From positions 1-6,229 of the forward strand of contig DNZD01000368.1 of NCBI GenBank assembly GCA_003504855.1: a DNA stretch of 6,229 nt, given 5' to 3'. The notes beneath the pieces were generated by a model that saw only the letters and a program-made list of their open reading frames with translations, did not search any database and was not told where the DNA came from. This document shows positions 1-6,229 of this stretch, piece by piece. How positions within the stretch are numbered: the stretch's first letter is position 1; every line of letters begins with the position of its first letter. Both the position numbers and the translations under genes were made by a program. This stretch comes from Cytophagales bacterium. GTDB lineage: Bacteria > Bacteroidota > Bacteroidia > Cytophagales > Cyclobacteriaceae.

Positions 1-572
1 GGCTTCCGAAACTGCTCCTGGAGCGAGGGTGATGTACTAATGATGAAGTTGGAGTTGCGCGCTGCAATGTCCTGCATATAGGGCCCATGCTTCAATGTAA
101 ATGCCTTCACCATAGGATCAATACAATGGTAGATATTTAACAATACGGAAGAGAGATAATCATGAAGTCTGGGGAAGCGATACACAAATGAGTTGACATA
201 AATTACGGATGTAATATGCCGCTCCCGCAAAACCTGACGGATGCGCCTTGCCAGGATGAGGTGATTCAAATGTGTTACAAGATTGAAGAGAAAACCCCTG
301 GGCAGGAAATTGGAGGGGAAAACAAACGGTGATAAGATGACTGTAACACCATCCCGCATGAACCACTTCCTCCCCAGGTACCCCAGTAACCGCCTACGCA
401 CACTTGATTTCCGAAATTCAAATAACAAGTCGATCAGCGTAAAGGGATTATCGATAAACAAAACCTCGTTGGTTTTTGCCAATTGCTCCGCCATCTGCCA
501 GGGCGTAGAGGTATAGTTTTCGTCGTGACGAGGGAGTGAAAGGAAAAGGATGGGTGTTCGGATTTGAGACAT
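1..572 (-). CDS. Glycosyltransferase, GT4/TuaH-like, N-terminal part only (runs off the left edge)
   Basis: An open frame without stops runs from the ATG at 572 to the window edge, giving 190 residues of a larger protein. It begins MSQIRTPILFLSLPRHDENY, followed by PWQMAEQLAKTNEVLFIDNP (about residues 24-43). This is the beta strand, helix, beta strand opening of a GT-B fold glycosyltransferase, where a hydrophobic strand leads to a helix that closes over the acceptor site. The motif YHCIDPM at 148-154 resembles the YDCIDD-type segment of TuaH-like and related family 1/4 glycosyltransferases, and STSPSLQEQF at 179-188 fits the segment that follows. The nucleotide-sugar-binding C-terminal domain would lie beyond the edge, so donor and acceptor cannot be read. 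The start lies 3 bases after the stop of the preceding gene, so it is very probably co-translated as the last visible member of the operon. Family assignment is from recognised pattern, not a search. Confidence 0.82.
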   Translation of the reverse strand, partial: MSQIRTPILFLSLPRHDENYTSTPWQMAEQLAKTNEVLFIDNPFTLIDLLFEFRKSSVRRRLLGYLGRKWFMRDGVTVILSPFVFPSNFLPRGFLFNLVTHLNHLILARRIRQVLRERHITSVIYVNSFVYRFPRLHDYLSSVLLNIYHCIDPMVKAFTLKHGPYMQDIAARNSNFIISTSPSLQEQFRK

Positions 573-575
573 GCG

Positions 576-1505
576 CTATGCGATTGAATGCGATGCGTTT
601 CGGATCAGATTTGTACGAAGAAAATTTGCCAATTCGGGGTGTCGGTCATATTGGTGAACCACCGCCAGTTTCTTACCCACCGGATTCTCGATCTTACCGT
701 TGTTCAGGTTAAACTCCGTTAAAGGTGAATAATGCAGTGTGGCTATGGTGCCTGCCCCATTGGTCTCGAGGTATTTGTCAAGTCCTTTCAGACGTTGGTA
801 AAAGAGATACATGTGTATGGCCTGGTCCGGCCCGAGCTTATTCAACAACTTTGGTAGCTGGAGGTAAATCTCCTCATTCATCTCACGAACATATTGCCGG
901 ATGGCCTTACCAGAACCCACCGTAACACCAGCGCATACCACGTGCCTGTATTTGAGGCTTTCCAGGGTTTCTGTTGAGTAGGCATTGGCGAGCCAGCGCG
1001 AATTCATTTCGCTCTCGGCAATGTGAACAGGTTCGATACCTGTAACGATGGTGTTTTCCGTGACGTAAACAAACGGGTCCGACTGCAACACTACATCACG
1101 CAGATCGGTGAGCATAATTTGCTGATAGTTCTTATCCCGCATCAGCTCTTCAATCAGGAAGAAGCGACGCACCATAAACTGAAGCATGGGAGAAACCATG
1201 CTGTTGGTCCATCGTTGGGGGAAAATTTTCTTACTCCAGATAGCCTGGAGCCACTCGGCATAAATCCGGTTCAGGGTTGGCACCTTCACCAGTATTTTTG
1301 CTATGGCATTGAAAATCACATTTTCCCTGAAACGAATCAGGTGCAACTTCTGAAAGTGCCAGCATTGTTTGCGGAGCGTTTCAATGTTCTTGCCTACGTA
1401 GACATACACATCCGCCTCCGGGCAATATTGCTGACAGCTTTCCAGGAAGTACTTAATGTCGTTGTATTGATATCCAACGCCGAAGGTGACAATCGCTTTT
1501 TTCAT
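576..1505 (-). CDS. Putative glycosyltransferase with LRD and HQYDR motifs (function not established)
   Basis: A 309-residue soluble protein with no signal peptide or clear membrane segment. It opens with a beta strand, MKKAIVTFGVGYQ, typical of a nucleotide-sugar-binding GT-A-like fold. IMLTDLRDVVLQSDPF (130-145) looks like the metal-binding DxD region of such enzymes. VCAGVTVGSGKAIRQY (190-205) and LGPDQAIHMYL (224-234) match the pattern in GT8-like and related proteins where a conserved segment and a DQ pair line the active site. AVVHQYDRHPEL (281-292) places a histidine near the C-terminus, where many GT-A enzymes have a metal or phosphate ligand. I recognise the overall pattern from uncharacterised bacterial glycosyltransferase-like proteins but not a named family. 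The ATG overlaps the stop of the upstream GT2 gene by 4 bases (ATGA), and the stop is 3 bases before the next gene. Its place among glycosyltransferases supports a sugar-transfer role; donor and acceptor are unknown. Confidence 0.8.
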   Translation of the reverse strand: MKKAIVTFGVGYQYNDIKYFLESCQQYCPEADVYVYVGKNIETLRKQCWHFQKLHLIRFRENVIFNAIAKILVKVPTLNRIYAEWLQAIWSKKIFPQRWTNSMVSPMLQFMVRRFFLIEELMRDKNYQQIMLTDLRDVVLQSDPFVYVTENTIVTGIEPVHIAESEMNSRWLANAYSTETLESLKYRHVVCAGVTVGSGKAIRQYVREMNEEIYLQLPKLLNKLGPDQAIHMYLFYQRLKGLDKYLETNGAGTIATLHYSPLTEFNLNNGKIENPVGKKLAVVHQYDRHPELANFLRTNLIRNASHSIA

Positions 1506-2425
1506 GAGTGGGTGGGTGTTGAGGTGAAGGAATCTGTGGTGTGCTTTATCTTTCTGGGTCCGGCGATATATTCAAATATTCGGCCTGACTCCTTGCGGAT
1601 GCGTTGCACAAAGGCGCGGCCGAGGGTACCGTCTTTCAACAAGCGACGTGAGCTGGTCCATATTCTGGCCTCATCGGTGCGTACCAGTTGTAGGCGGCCT
1701 AACCCACCTAGTTTTCGACCCATACGGCCATCTTCACCGAAGACGACGTAGGACTTGCTGTTTTCATCATTATCAAAAACACGGGTAATTGGCATTTCAA
1801 ATCCCTTGACAGCAAGGCCCAATTCACGTCGGAACCCAAAATTGGCGCCGCGCACATTCAGAAATTCACGACGTGATCGGCGCATTTCAAACAATGCCTC
1901 CGCCAGCAATTCATAAGCGCCCAGGGCCAATCGCGTCAGTCCACCATATGGCAGAAAACTATAATTACCATACACACAGGTAACGCCAGGTTGCTGGAGC
2001 GCGTCAATCATTCGTTTAATCCAATTGGGCGGATACAGGGAGTCGCCATCACCACAGAGCTGGTATTCTCCACGGGATGCCCGAAGACCTGCCAGCCGTG
2101 CGTGGGCAATACCCTGCTTACGTTCCATGACCGATGAAACGCCAAGTCGATCCAGAATCTCCTGGGTACTATCCGTTGAGTTGTTATTAACAATAATGAG
2201 TTCGGTCGGGACCGGGATCTCCATAGAAGCAAAAGAAGAAAGGGTGCGCAGGATGTTCTTTTCTTCGTTCCATACCGGCAACACAATCGACACGACCGGT
2301 TTGTCCGTGTGAAAGCGGCTGAGGCCGCGCTTCATTTCGTCTAAGAATTGATCGGGGACCAATTTCCAGTTGCTGTAATCAAACAGGTGGTGTGGCACCC
2401 AAGATGGTGTGGTAAATCGATTCAT
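1502..2425 (-). CDS. Glycosyltransferase family 2
   Basis: A 307-residue protein that would transfer a sugar from a nucleotide donor to a growing glycan, probably at the cytoplasmic face of the membrane. The GT2 domain begins at about residue 44 with VVSIVLPVWNEEKNI. Next come LIIVNNNSTDST (77-88, nucleotide binding), GDGDSLYPP (125-133, the DxD metal site), RGANFGFRRE (192-201) and FGEDGRMGRKL (229-239, the ED motif that usually supplies the catalytic base). RIWTSSRR (254-261) matches the TS-RR segment common near the end of this subgroup. The first 43 residues are an extension without recognised motif. A shorter start at Met31 (position 2335) is possible, but the ATGA overlap with the preceding stop at 2422-2425 favours the long form. 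No strong membrane segment is seen. The gene overlaps the next by 4 bases. Family is secure; substrate is unknown. Confidence 0.93.
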   Translation of the reverse strand: MNRFTTPSWVPHHLFDYSNWKLVPDQFLDEMKRGLSRFHTDKPVVSIVLPVWNEEKNILRTLSSFASMEIPVPTELIIVNNNSTDSTQEILDRLGVSSVMERKQGIAHARLAGLRASRGEYQLCGDGDSLYPPNWIKRMIDALQQPGVTCVYGNYSFLPYGGLTRLALGAYELLAEALFEMRRSRREFLNVRGANFGFRRELGLAVKGFEMPITRVFDNDENSKSYVVFGEDGRMGRKLGGLGRLQLVRTDEARIWTSSRRLLKDGTLGRAFVQRIRKESGRIFEYIAGPRKIKHTTDSFTSTPTHS

Positions 2426-3324
2426 ATTTTGCCCAGGTGGTTAAACTTATAGCCTATCGTCGGAGCGTTTGCTGACGAACGTAAATTCCATAGGATGCCC
2501 GCGATGTGGGCATTTATGTTATTCCATTGATGTGATCTCCAGTATACCCATAGTTGCTTCGGTGTAGCCACCAGCAGGTAGAACAACCAAAAAATCATCA
2601 GTTGAAATGGTCGCACATTGCGACGCATAAACAAAAGGCGGTTTCTCGTCATGAGGTAGCTCTTCATCTCGTTAAAGCGGACTACCGTCTGTGATTCTTT
2701 GTGATAGAGTGTAACACTCCGATCAACCGCAATGCGATATCCGGCGCGCTTCACCATTTCTGACCAATCCATTTCCTCATAGTAGATGAAATAGTTCTCT
2801 GGCATTTGGCCCACTACCTGAAATACATGCTTTGGCATCATCATTGCCGCCCCATGTGCATACTGGGTAGACACCAACCCATGGCGAGCTGATACCGTCG
2901 TTATGCAGCGATTGCGTCCTGTTAAGGGACTGATGGCTGTGAAGCCGGCATACTGCACCTTATCGGGTTGATCGAAGAAATGCAGCACCGGGCAGATCAA
3001 ACCCAATTCTGCATCCGCATCCAGACGGCTCCGCAGGGTCGTCACTATGTCCTCCCTGAATTCCGTATCATTGTTTACAAAGAAGTAGTAGTCTCCGCGT
3101 GCATGTTTTACACCCAGGTTATTGCCGCCGGCGAATCCCAGGTTCACATCGCTGCGCACCAGGCGTGCCCAGGGATGCTCTTCTTCAATCGGCTGGACAC
3201 TTTCCAGTGATCCATTATCAACTACAATTACCTCCAGGTCAGGTATCCTGAGTCGTTGCAAACTGACCAGCATGTCGCATGTCAGGCGGGCATTGTTGTA
3301 ATTGATGGTTATGATTGATACCAT
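2422..3324 (-). CDS. Glycosyltransferase family 2 (rhamnosyltransferase-like)
   Basis: A 300-residue GT2 enzyme. It starts directly at the first strand of the fold, MVSIITINYNN, which supports this start. Motifs in order: VIVVDNGS (32-39), NLGFAGGNNLGVKHARGDYY (61-80), FVNNDTEF (82-89, the DxD-equivalent metal site), AHGAAMMMPK (156-165), YFIYYEEMDWSE (178-189, carrying the acidic catalytic-base region) and LYHKES (206-211). This order is that of the WbbL/rhamnosyltransferase-like GT2 subgroup, but the sugar cannot be read from sequence. A hydrophobic stretch at about 239-261 (FQLMIFWLFYLLVATPKQLW) may attach the C-terminus to the membrane, as seen in related enzymes. The gene begins 2 bases after the regulator's stop and its own stop overlaps the next start (ATGA), so its translation is probably coupled to both neighbours. 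Confidence 0.94.
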   Translation of the reverse strand: MVSIITINYNNARLTCDMLVSLQRLRIPDLEVIVVDNGSLESVQPIEEEHPWARLVRSDVNLGFAGGNNLGVKHARGDYYFFVNNDTEFREDIVTTLRSRLDADAELGLICPVLHFFDQPDKVQYAGFTAISPLTGRNRCITTVSARHGLVSTQYAHGAAMMMPKHVFQVVGQMPENYFIYYEEMDWSEMVKRAGYRIAVDRSVTLYHKESQTVVRFNEMKSYLMTRNRLLFMRRNVRPFQLMIFWLFYLLVATPKQLWVYWRSHQWNNINAHIAGILWNLRSSANAPTIGYKFNHLGKI

Positions 3325-3326
3325 AA

Positions 3327-4010
3327 TCAGAGGGTCATTATTTCTTTGAACAAGGTGCTGCGGTGTGCGCGGCTGATGGGGAGTATCTTCCCATCGACTA
3401 CCAGGTTCGTCTCCTGGATATCCACAATTTTTGACAGGTTTACGATGTACGATCGGTGGATGCGAATAAACTTTTGGTGACGAATTTTCTCGTCGATGTT
3501 CTTCAGGGTTGAGTGAACTATAAACTGCTCCTGAACACCCCGATGAAAGATAACGTAGTCGCCAAGAGACTCGATGTAACTGATGTCATTCAGCTCGAGG
3601 CGAATAAGCCTGCCATCCGATTTAACGTATATTTCTTCACTGGTACTTTGCACAGGTGCCTTGTTCAGTTGTCTGGCACGATCGATGGCTTTAACAAAGC
3701 GTGGGAAGGTCAGTGGCTTGAGTAAATAGTCAGTCACCTTCAGATCAAATGCCTCAACAGCATATTCCATCTTGCCGGTGGTCAGGATGACCTGAGGAAG
3801 CGTAGATAAGCTTCGCACAAATTCAAGACCAGACAGGCCAGGCATCTCTACATCCAGCAGGATGAGGTCCACGACGTGCTGTTGCAGGACGGACATGGCT
3901 TCCGTAGAAGAAGCGCATGCTTTTACCAGGGTAATATCCTCCAGGCGTCCACACATCGCTGTGAGCACGTTTCTTGACATTTCATCATCATCAACAATCA
4001 GGCAGCGCAT
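3327..4010 (-). CDS. LytTR-family response regulator (LytR/AlgR type)
   Basis: A 227-residue two-component regulator. Residues 1-117 form a receiver domain: the acidic cluster DDD at 7-9, the phospho-acceptor Asp53 in LILLDVEMPG (49-58), Thr77/Thr78 in VILTTGK, and Lys98-Pro99 in DYLLKPL. Residues about 125-226 form a LytTR DNA-binding domain: IYVKSDGRLIRLELNDISYI, then GDYVIFH (150-156), FIVHSTLKNID (163-173) and FIRIHRSYIVNLSKI (181-195), all typical of the family. All key receiver residues are present, so phosphorylation-dependent DNA binding as a dimer is expected. No sensor kinase is encoded in this window. The gene sits between ugd (20-base gap, AT-rich, no clear Shine-Dalgarno site) and a glycosyltransferase (2-base gap), so it appears to be transcribed with the glycan genes. 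Its target promoters cannot be seen; control of the same operon is a guess from position. Confidence 0.96.
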   Translation of the reverse strand: MRCLIVDDDEMSRNVLTAMCGRLEDITLVKACASSTEAMSVLQQHVVDLILLDVEMPGLSGLEFVRSLSTLPQVILTTGKMEYAVEAFDLKVTDYLLKPLTFPRFVKAIDRARQLNKAPVQSTSEEIYVKSDGRLIRLELNDISYIESLGDYVIFHRGVQEQFIVHSTLKNIDEKIRHQKFIRIHRSYIVNLSKIVDIQETNLVVDGKILPISRAHRSTLFKEIMTL

Positions 4011-4030
4011 AGTAATAGACTATTTATAGA

Positions 4031-5383
4031 TCAGACAAATGCAGGTTCCTCTGTCTCCTGTGGCACAGCAGCAACATGCTGACGGCCAATGCAGTAATAC
4101 TCAAAGCCCTGGTTGGCCATTTTCTGCGGCTCATACAAATTGCGCCCGTCAAAAATCAACGGAGACTTAAGTGCACGCATTATCCGGTTCCAGTCTGGAT
4201 TGCGGAATTCATTCCACTCTGTGCTGATCAACAAAGCATCGGCACCATTCAGTATTTCATAGGGATCCTGGCCCCATTGAATATCCACAGAAAGTGTTCG
4301 CAGGGCATTTTCAAGTGCTTCCGGGTCATAGGCCATCACTTCGGCACCACGGGCTACCAATTGTTCAATCAACCACAGGGCCGGTGCTTCCCGCACATCG
4401 TCAGTATTAGGCTTGAAGGCCAAACCCCATACAGCGATCTTCTTTCCGGCGACATCGCCCATGCGCTCCAGCATACGGTTGAGCATGTTGGCGCGTTGAC
4501 GGGTGTTTACATTCATCACCGCGCTCAGGATTTCAAAATTAAAAGCATGGTCTTTGCTGGTGCGTGACAATGCCTGTACATCTTTGGGGAAGCAGCTTCC
4601 GCCATAACCGAGACCTGCATACAGGAACTGTGAACCAATACGGCTGTCCTTGCCCATGCCCTGGCGTACCCGCTCAACGTCGGCACCAACTACTTCACAG
4701 AGATTGGCAATCTCATTGATGAATGAGATTTTCATGGCGAGAAATCCATTGGACGCATACTTCACTAACTCCGATGAACGCTCATCCATAACGAGGATGG
4801 GGTTGCCATTTCTCACAAAGGGCTCATACAGACTGCGCATCAGTTCAGCGGCCGCCGGGTTGCGCGTACCAATGACCACCCGCTCTGGCTTCATGAAATC
4901 CTGAACAGCGGAGCCTTCCCGGAGAAATTCCGGGTTACTTACAACATCAAAATGCTGTCCAGCCTTTAATCCCTGATTTTCCAACACCTTTCTGATCTTA
5001 TCAGCGGTGCCTACCGGTACGGTGCTCTTGGTAACAATCACCTTATACGATTCCATCATACGGCCCAACTGTTCCGTTACTTTCATCACATAAGAGAGGT
5101 CTGCTGATCCATCTTCCTGTGGCGGAGTTGGCAACGTTAAAAACAAAATAGTCGACTCATGTACCGCTTCATTGAGACGGGTCGTAAAATGCAGGCGATG
5201 CTCTTTAATGTTTCGAACAAACAATTCATCCAGGCCTGGCTCATAAATGGTGAGCTTACCGCTTTTCAATCTTTCAACTTTGGACGCGTCCACATCTACA
5301 CAAGTGACTTCATTGCCCATTTCAGCAAACGCCGTAGCGCTCACGAGGCCAACATATCCGGTTCCTATAAATGCAAGTTTCAT
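4031..5383 (-). CDS. ugd: UDP-glucose 6-dehydrogenase
   Basis: A 450-residue cytoplasmic enzyme that oxidises UDP-glucose to UDP-glucuronate with two NAD+, supplying an acidic sugar donor for surface polysaccharides. The N-terminal Rossmann domain starts MKLAFIGTGYVG, with the GxGxxG motif at 7-12 and an acidic residue ending the next strand (CVDVD, 28-32). TKSTVPVGT (118-126) and SNPEFLREG (149-157) are standard active-site segments. The central domain has Lys208 and Asn212 in ELVKYASNGF. The catalytic Cys264 lies in GYGGSCFPKD (259-268), with Asp268 four residues later. The 56-residue spacing from Lys208 to Cys264 matches that of characterised UDP-glucose dehydrogenases. The C-terminal UDP-binding domain begins near 314 (KKIAVWGLAFKPNTDDVREA). 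Length is normal. UDP-ManNAc or GDP-mannose dehydrogenases are relatives, but the motifs fit Ugd best. A 23-base gap with no strong ribosome-binding site separates it from the sugar transferase gene upstream. Confidence 0.94.
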   Translation of the reverse strand: MKLAFIGTGYVGLVSATAFAEMGNEVTCVDVDASKVERLKSGKLTIYEPGLDELFVRNIKEHRLHFTTRLNEAVHESTILFLTLPTPPQEDGSADLSYVMKVTEQLGRMMESYKVIVTKSTVPVGTADKIRKVLENQGLKAGQHFDVVSNPEFLREGSAVQDFMKPERVVIGTRNPAAAELMRSLYEPFVRNGNPILVMDERSSELVKYASNGFLAMKISFINEIANLCEVVGADVERVRQGMGKDSRIGSQFLYAGLGYGGSCFPKDVQALSRTSKDHAFNFEILSAVMNVNTRQRANMLNRMLERMGDVAGKKIAVWGLAFKPNTDDVREAPALWLIEQLVARGAEVMAYDPEALENALRTLSVDIQWGQDPYEILNGADALLISTEWNEFRNPDWNRIMRALKSPLIFDGRNLYEPQKMANQGFEYYCIGRQHVAAVPQETEEPAFV

Positions 5384-5406
5384 TTCTTCAATAGATTAGG
5401 TTAAGG

Positions 5407-6138
5407 CTATACGTTTTCACTCTGCAACAAGGCAGGAATGGTTTTAAATATCAATTTGATGTCGTGGCGAAATGAAGGGTCTTTGGCATATTCCTTATCG
5501 AGTTCAATGCGCTCTTCCTCTGACATTTCTCCCTTCTTGCCTCGCTTGGTTACTTGCCACAACCCCGTAATGCCCGCAGGTGCCATAAAGCGCATAGCGG
5601 CTTCATCGGTTGTGAGCATTTCTGCTTCATACAATGGCAGCGGGCGATTGCCCACCAATGACATTTCTCCCTTCAATACATTGATCAGTTGAGGAATTTC
5701 ATCCAGACTCGTGTTGCGCAGGAATTTTCCGACCTTAGTAATTCGCGGATCGTTTTTGATTTTGAAGAAGGCTGATTTGCCTGTCGTTGCTTCTTTGACC
5801 CTTCGTTCACAGGAAATTGCACCTTCGCGGGTATACATGATTACGCAATCCTGACAGCCCGTTTCGCACATTATCGAAGCATTCTGATCAACCGCCTGAT
5901 CAGCCGTATTGCTATACAAATTGAGATGCTGGAGGGTTGCCACGGATTGGTCGGCGCCAATGAACATGGTTCTGAACTTCAACAACCGAAACCGCTGATA
6001 TCCTTTTCCGGCACGAAGTGCGCCGTACAATACCGGGCCATTACTTTCTAGTTTAATGGCAACAACAATTAGCACGATAACGGGGGTAAGCATCAATAGA
6101 GCCACCGAGCTAACCAGTACATCGAGGAGTCTTTTCAT
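5407..6138 (-). CDS. Polyprenyl-phosphate sugar-1-phosphate transferase (bacterial sugar transferase family)
   Basis: A 243-residue monotopic membrane enzyme (start at 6138) that would transfer a sugar-1-phosphate from a nucleotide sugar to polyprenyl phosphate, the first step of glycan assembly. An N-terminal hydrophobic segment (about 4-30) with a proline at 19 fits the re-entrant helix of PglC-like enzymes and follows the usual MKRLLDV opening. Further motifs: NGPVLYGALRAGKGYQRFRL (33-52), KFRTM (54-58), RNTSLDEIPQLINVLKGEMS (141-160) with the catalytic Asp146-Glu147 pair, LVGNRP (161-166) and GITGLWQV (189-196). The family usually has VGPRP; here Asn164 replaces Pro. Residues 91-110 carry a C-x3-C-x2-C-x11-C cluster in an insert between KFRTM and the catalytic block. 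An upstream in-frame ATG at 6186 would add 16 residues (MARIGVFGPILLSKKE), but that region holds a perfect hairpin and family members begin at the MKRLLD-type sequence, so I prefer 6138. The sugar transferred cannot be read. Confidence 0.93.
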   Translation of the reverse strand: MKRLLDVLVSSVALLMLTPVIVLIVVAIKLESNGPVLYGALRAGKGYQRFRLLKFRTMFIGADQSVATLQHLNLYSNTADQAVDQNASIMCETGCQDCVIMYTREGAISCERRVKEATTGKSAFFKIKNDPRITKVGKFLRNTSLDEIPQLINVLKGEMSLVGNRPLPLYEAEMLTTDEAAMRFMAPAGITGLWQVTKRGKKGEMSEEERIELDKEYAKDPSFRHDIKLIFKTIPALLQSENV

Positions 6139-6160
6139 TTCTTTTTTTGACAAAAGTATT

Positions 6161-6184
6161 GGCCCGAAGACCCCAATTCGGGCC
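6161..6184 (-). terminator. Perfect 8-bp inverted repeat; possible terminator or regulatory hairpin
   Basis: The arms GGCCCGAA and TTCGGGCC are exact reverse complements separated by an 8-base loop. The stem is GC-rich. On the minus strand it is followed by AATACTTTTGTC, only a short T-run; on the plus strand by ATTTTCG, also weak. It lies 22 bases upstream of the preferred start of the sugar transferase gene. It could end an upstream minus-strand transcript (one frame has a stop at 6195-6193, just before the hairpin), shape the leader of the sugar transferase mRNA, or be an operator dyad. The symmetry is certain; the function is not. Confidence 0.45.
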
Positions 6185-6229
6185 ATTTTCGATCAATCCG
6201 GAAGGTTTGGAGGTGAAGGCTGAATAATC

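Noticed and set aside
160..366. Minus-strand open frame of 68 codons
   Set aside because: It is in another frame inside the GT4-like partial gene, which reads without stop over the full 572 bases and carries family motifs.
1023..1751. Plus-strand open frame of 242 codons
   Set aside because: It lies wholly opposite two well-supported glycosyltransferase genes, crosses their junction, and its translation shows no recognisable domain. It is an antisense shadow.
4020..4029. Small dyad CTAT/ATAG in the gap between ugd and the regulator gene
   Set aside because: A 4-bp AT-rich stem with a 2-base loop is too short to be a credible terminator or operator, and no promoter pattern accompanies it.
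4076..4567. Plus-strand open frame of 163 codons
   Set aside because: It is opposite the conserved C-terminal domain of ugd and has no domain-like pattern of its own.
6151..6158. TACTTTTG on the minus strand, matching the Bacteroidota -7 element TAnnTTTG
   Set aside because: No TTTG-like -33 element lies at the expected 19-21 base spacing (the nearest TTGG is 14 bases away inside the hairpin), and transcription from it would leave only about 6 bases before the ATG at 6138. It could still be real, but the support is too weak to list as a promoter.

Overview
The window is one block of genes for building a cell-surface polysaccharide or lipid-linked glycan, probably from a member of the Bacteroidota. 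That assignment is an inference. It rests on weak Shine-Dalgarno signals with A-rich leaders before start codons, a LytTR-type regulator, and the style of the sugar transferase and glycosyltransferases. All seven genes lie on the minus strand, so the transcriptional order runs from high to low coordinates.

Layout in transcriptional order: (1) 6138-5407, a membrane-anchored sugar-1-phosphate transferase that would start the glycan on a polyprenyl-phosphate carrier; (2) 5383-4031, UDP-glucose 6-dehydrogenase (ugd), making UDP-glucuronate; (3) 4010-3327, a LytTR-family response regulator; (4) 3324-2422 and (5) 2425-1502, two GT2-type glycosyltransferases; (6) 1505-576, a less familiar protein with glycosyltransferase-like motifs; (7) 572-1, the first 190 residues of a GT4/TuaH-like glycosyltransferase that runs off the left edge. 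Junctions are tight: 23 and 20 bases after the first two genes, then 2 bases, a 4-base overlap, a 4-base overlap and 3 bases. There is no intergenic stretch over 25 bases between the seven genes, and none of the gaps shows a terminator. This fits a single operon with translational coupling in its second half.

How the genes may work together: the phosphotransferase loads the first sugar-phosphate onto the carrier at the inner face of the membrane, Ugd supplies an acidic nucleotide sugar, and the four glycosyltransferases extend the unit. The response regulator presumably controls expression of this or another locus. No flippase, polymerase, export or histidine kinase gene is in view; these may lie outside the window.

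The right edge (6139-6229) holds no complete gene. It has a perfect 8-bp inverted repeat at 6161-6184 just upstream of the first gene, which favours the internal start at 6138 over the longer reading from 6186. I see no RNA gene, CRISPR array, insertion sequence or attachment site. The least ordinary elements are the regulator inside the operon, the cysteine cluster in the sugar transferase, and the LRD/HQYDR-motif protein.
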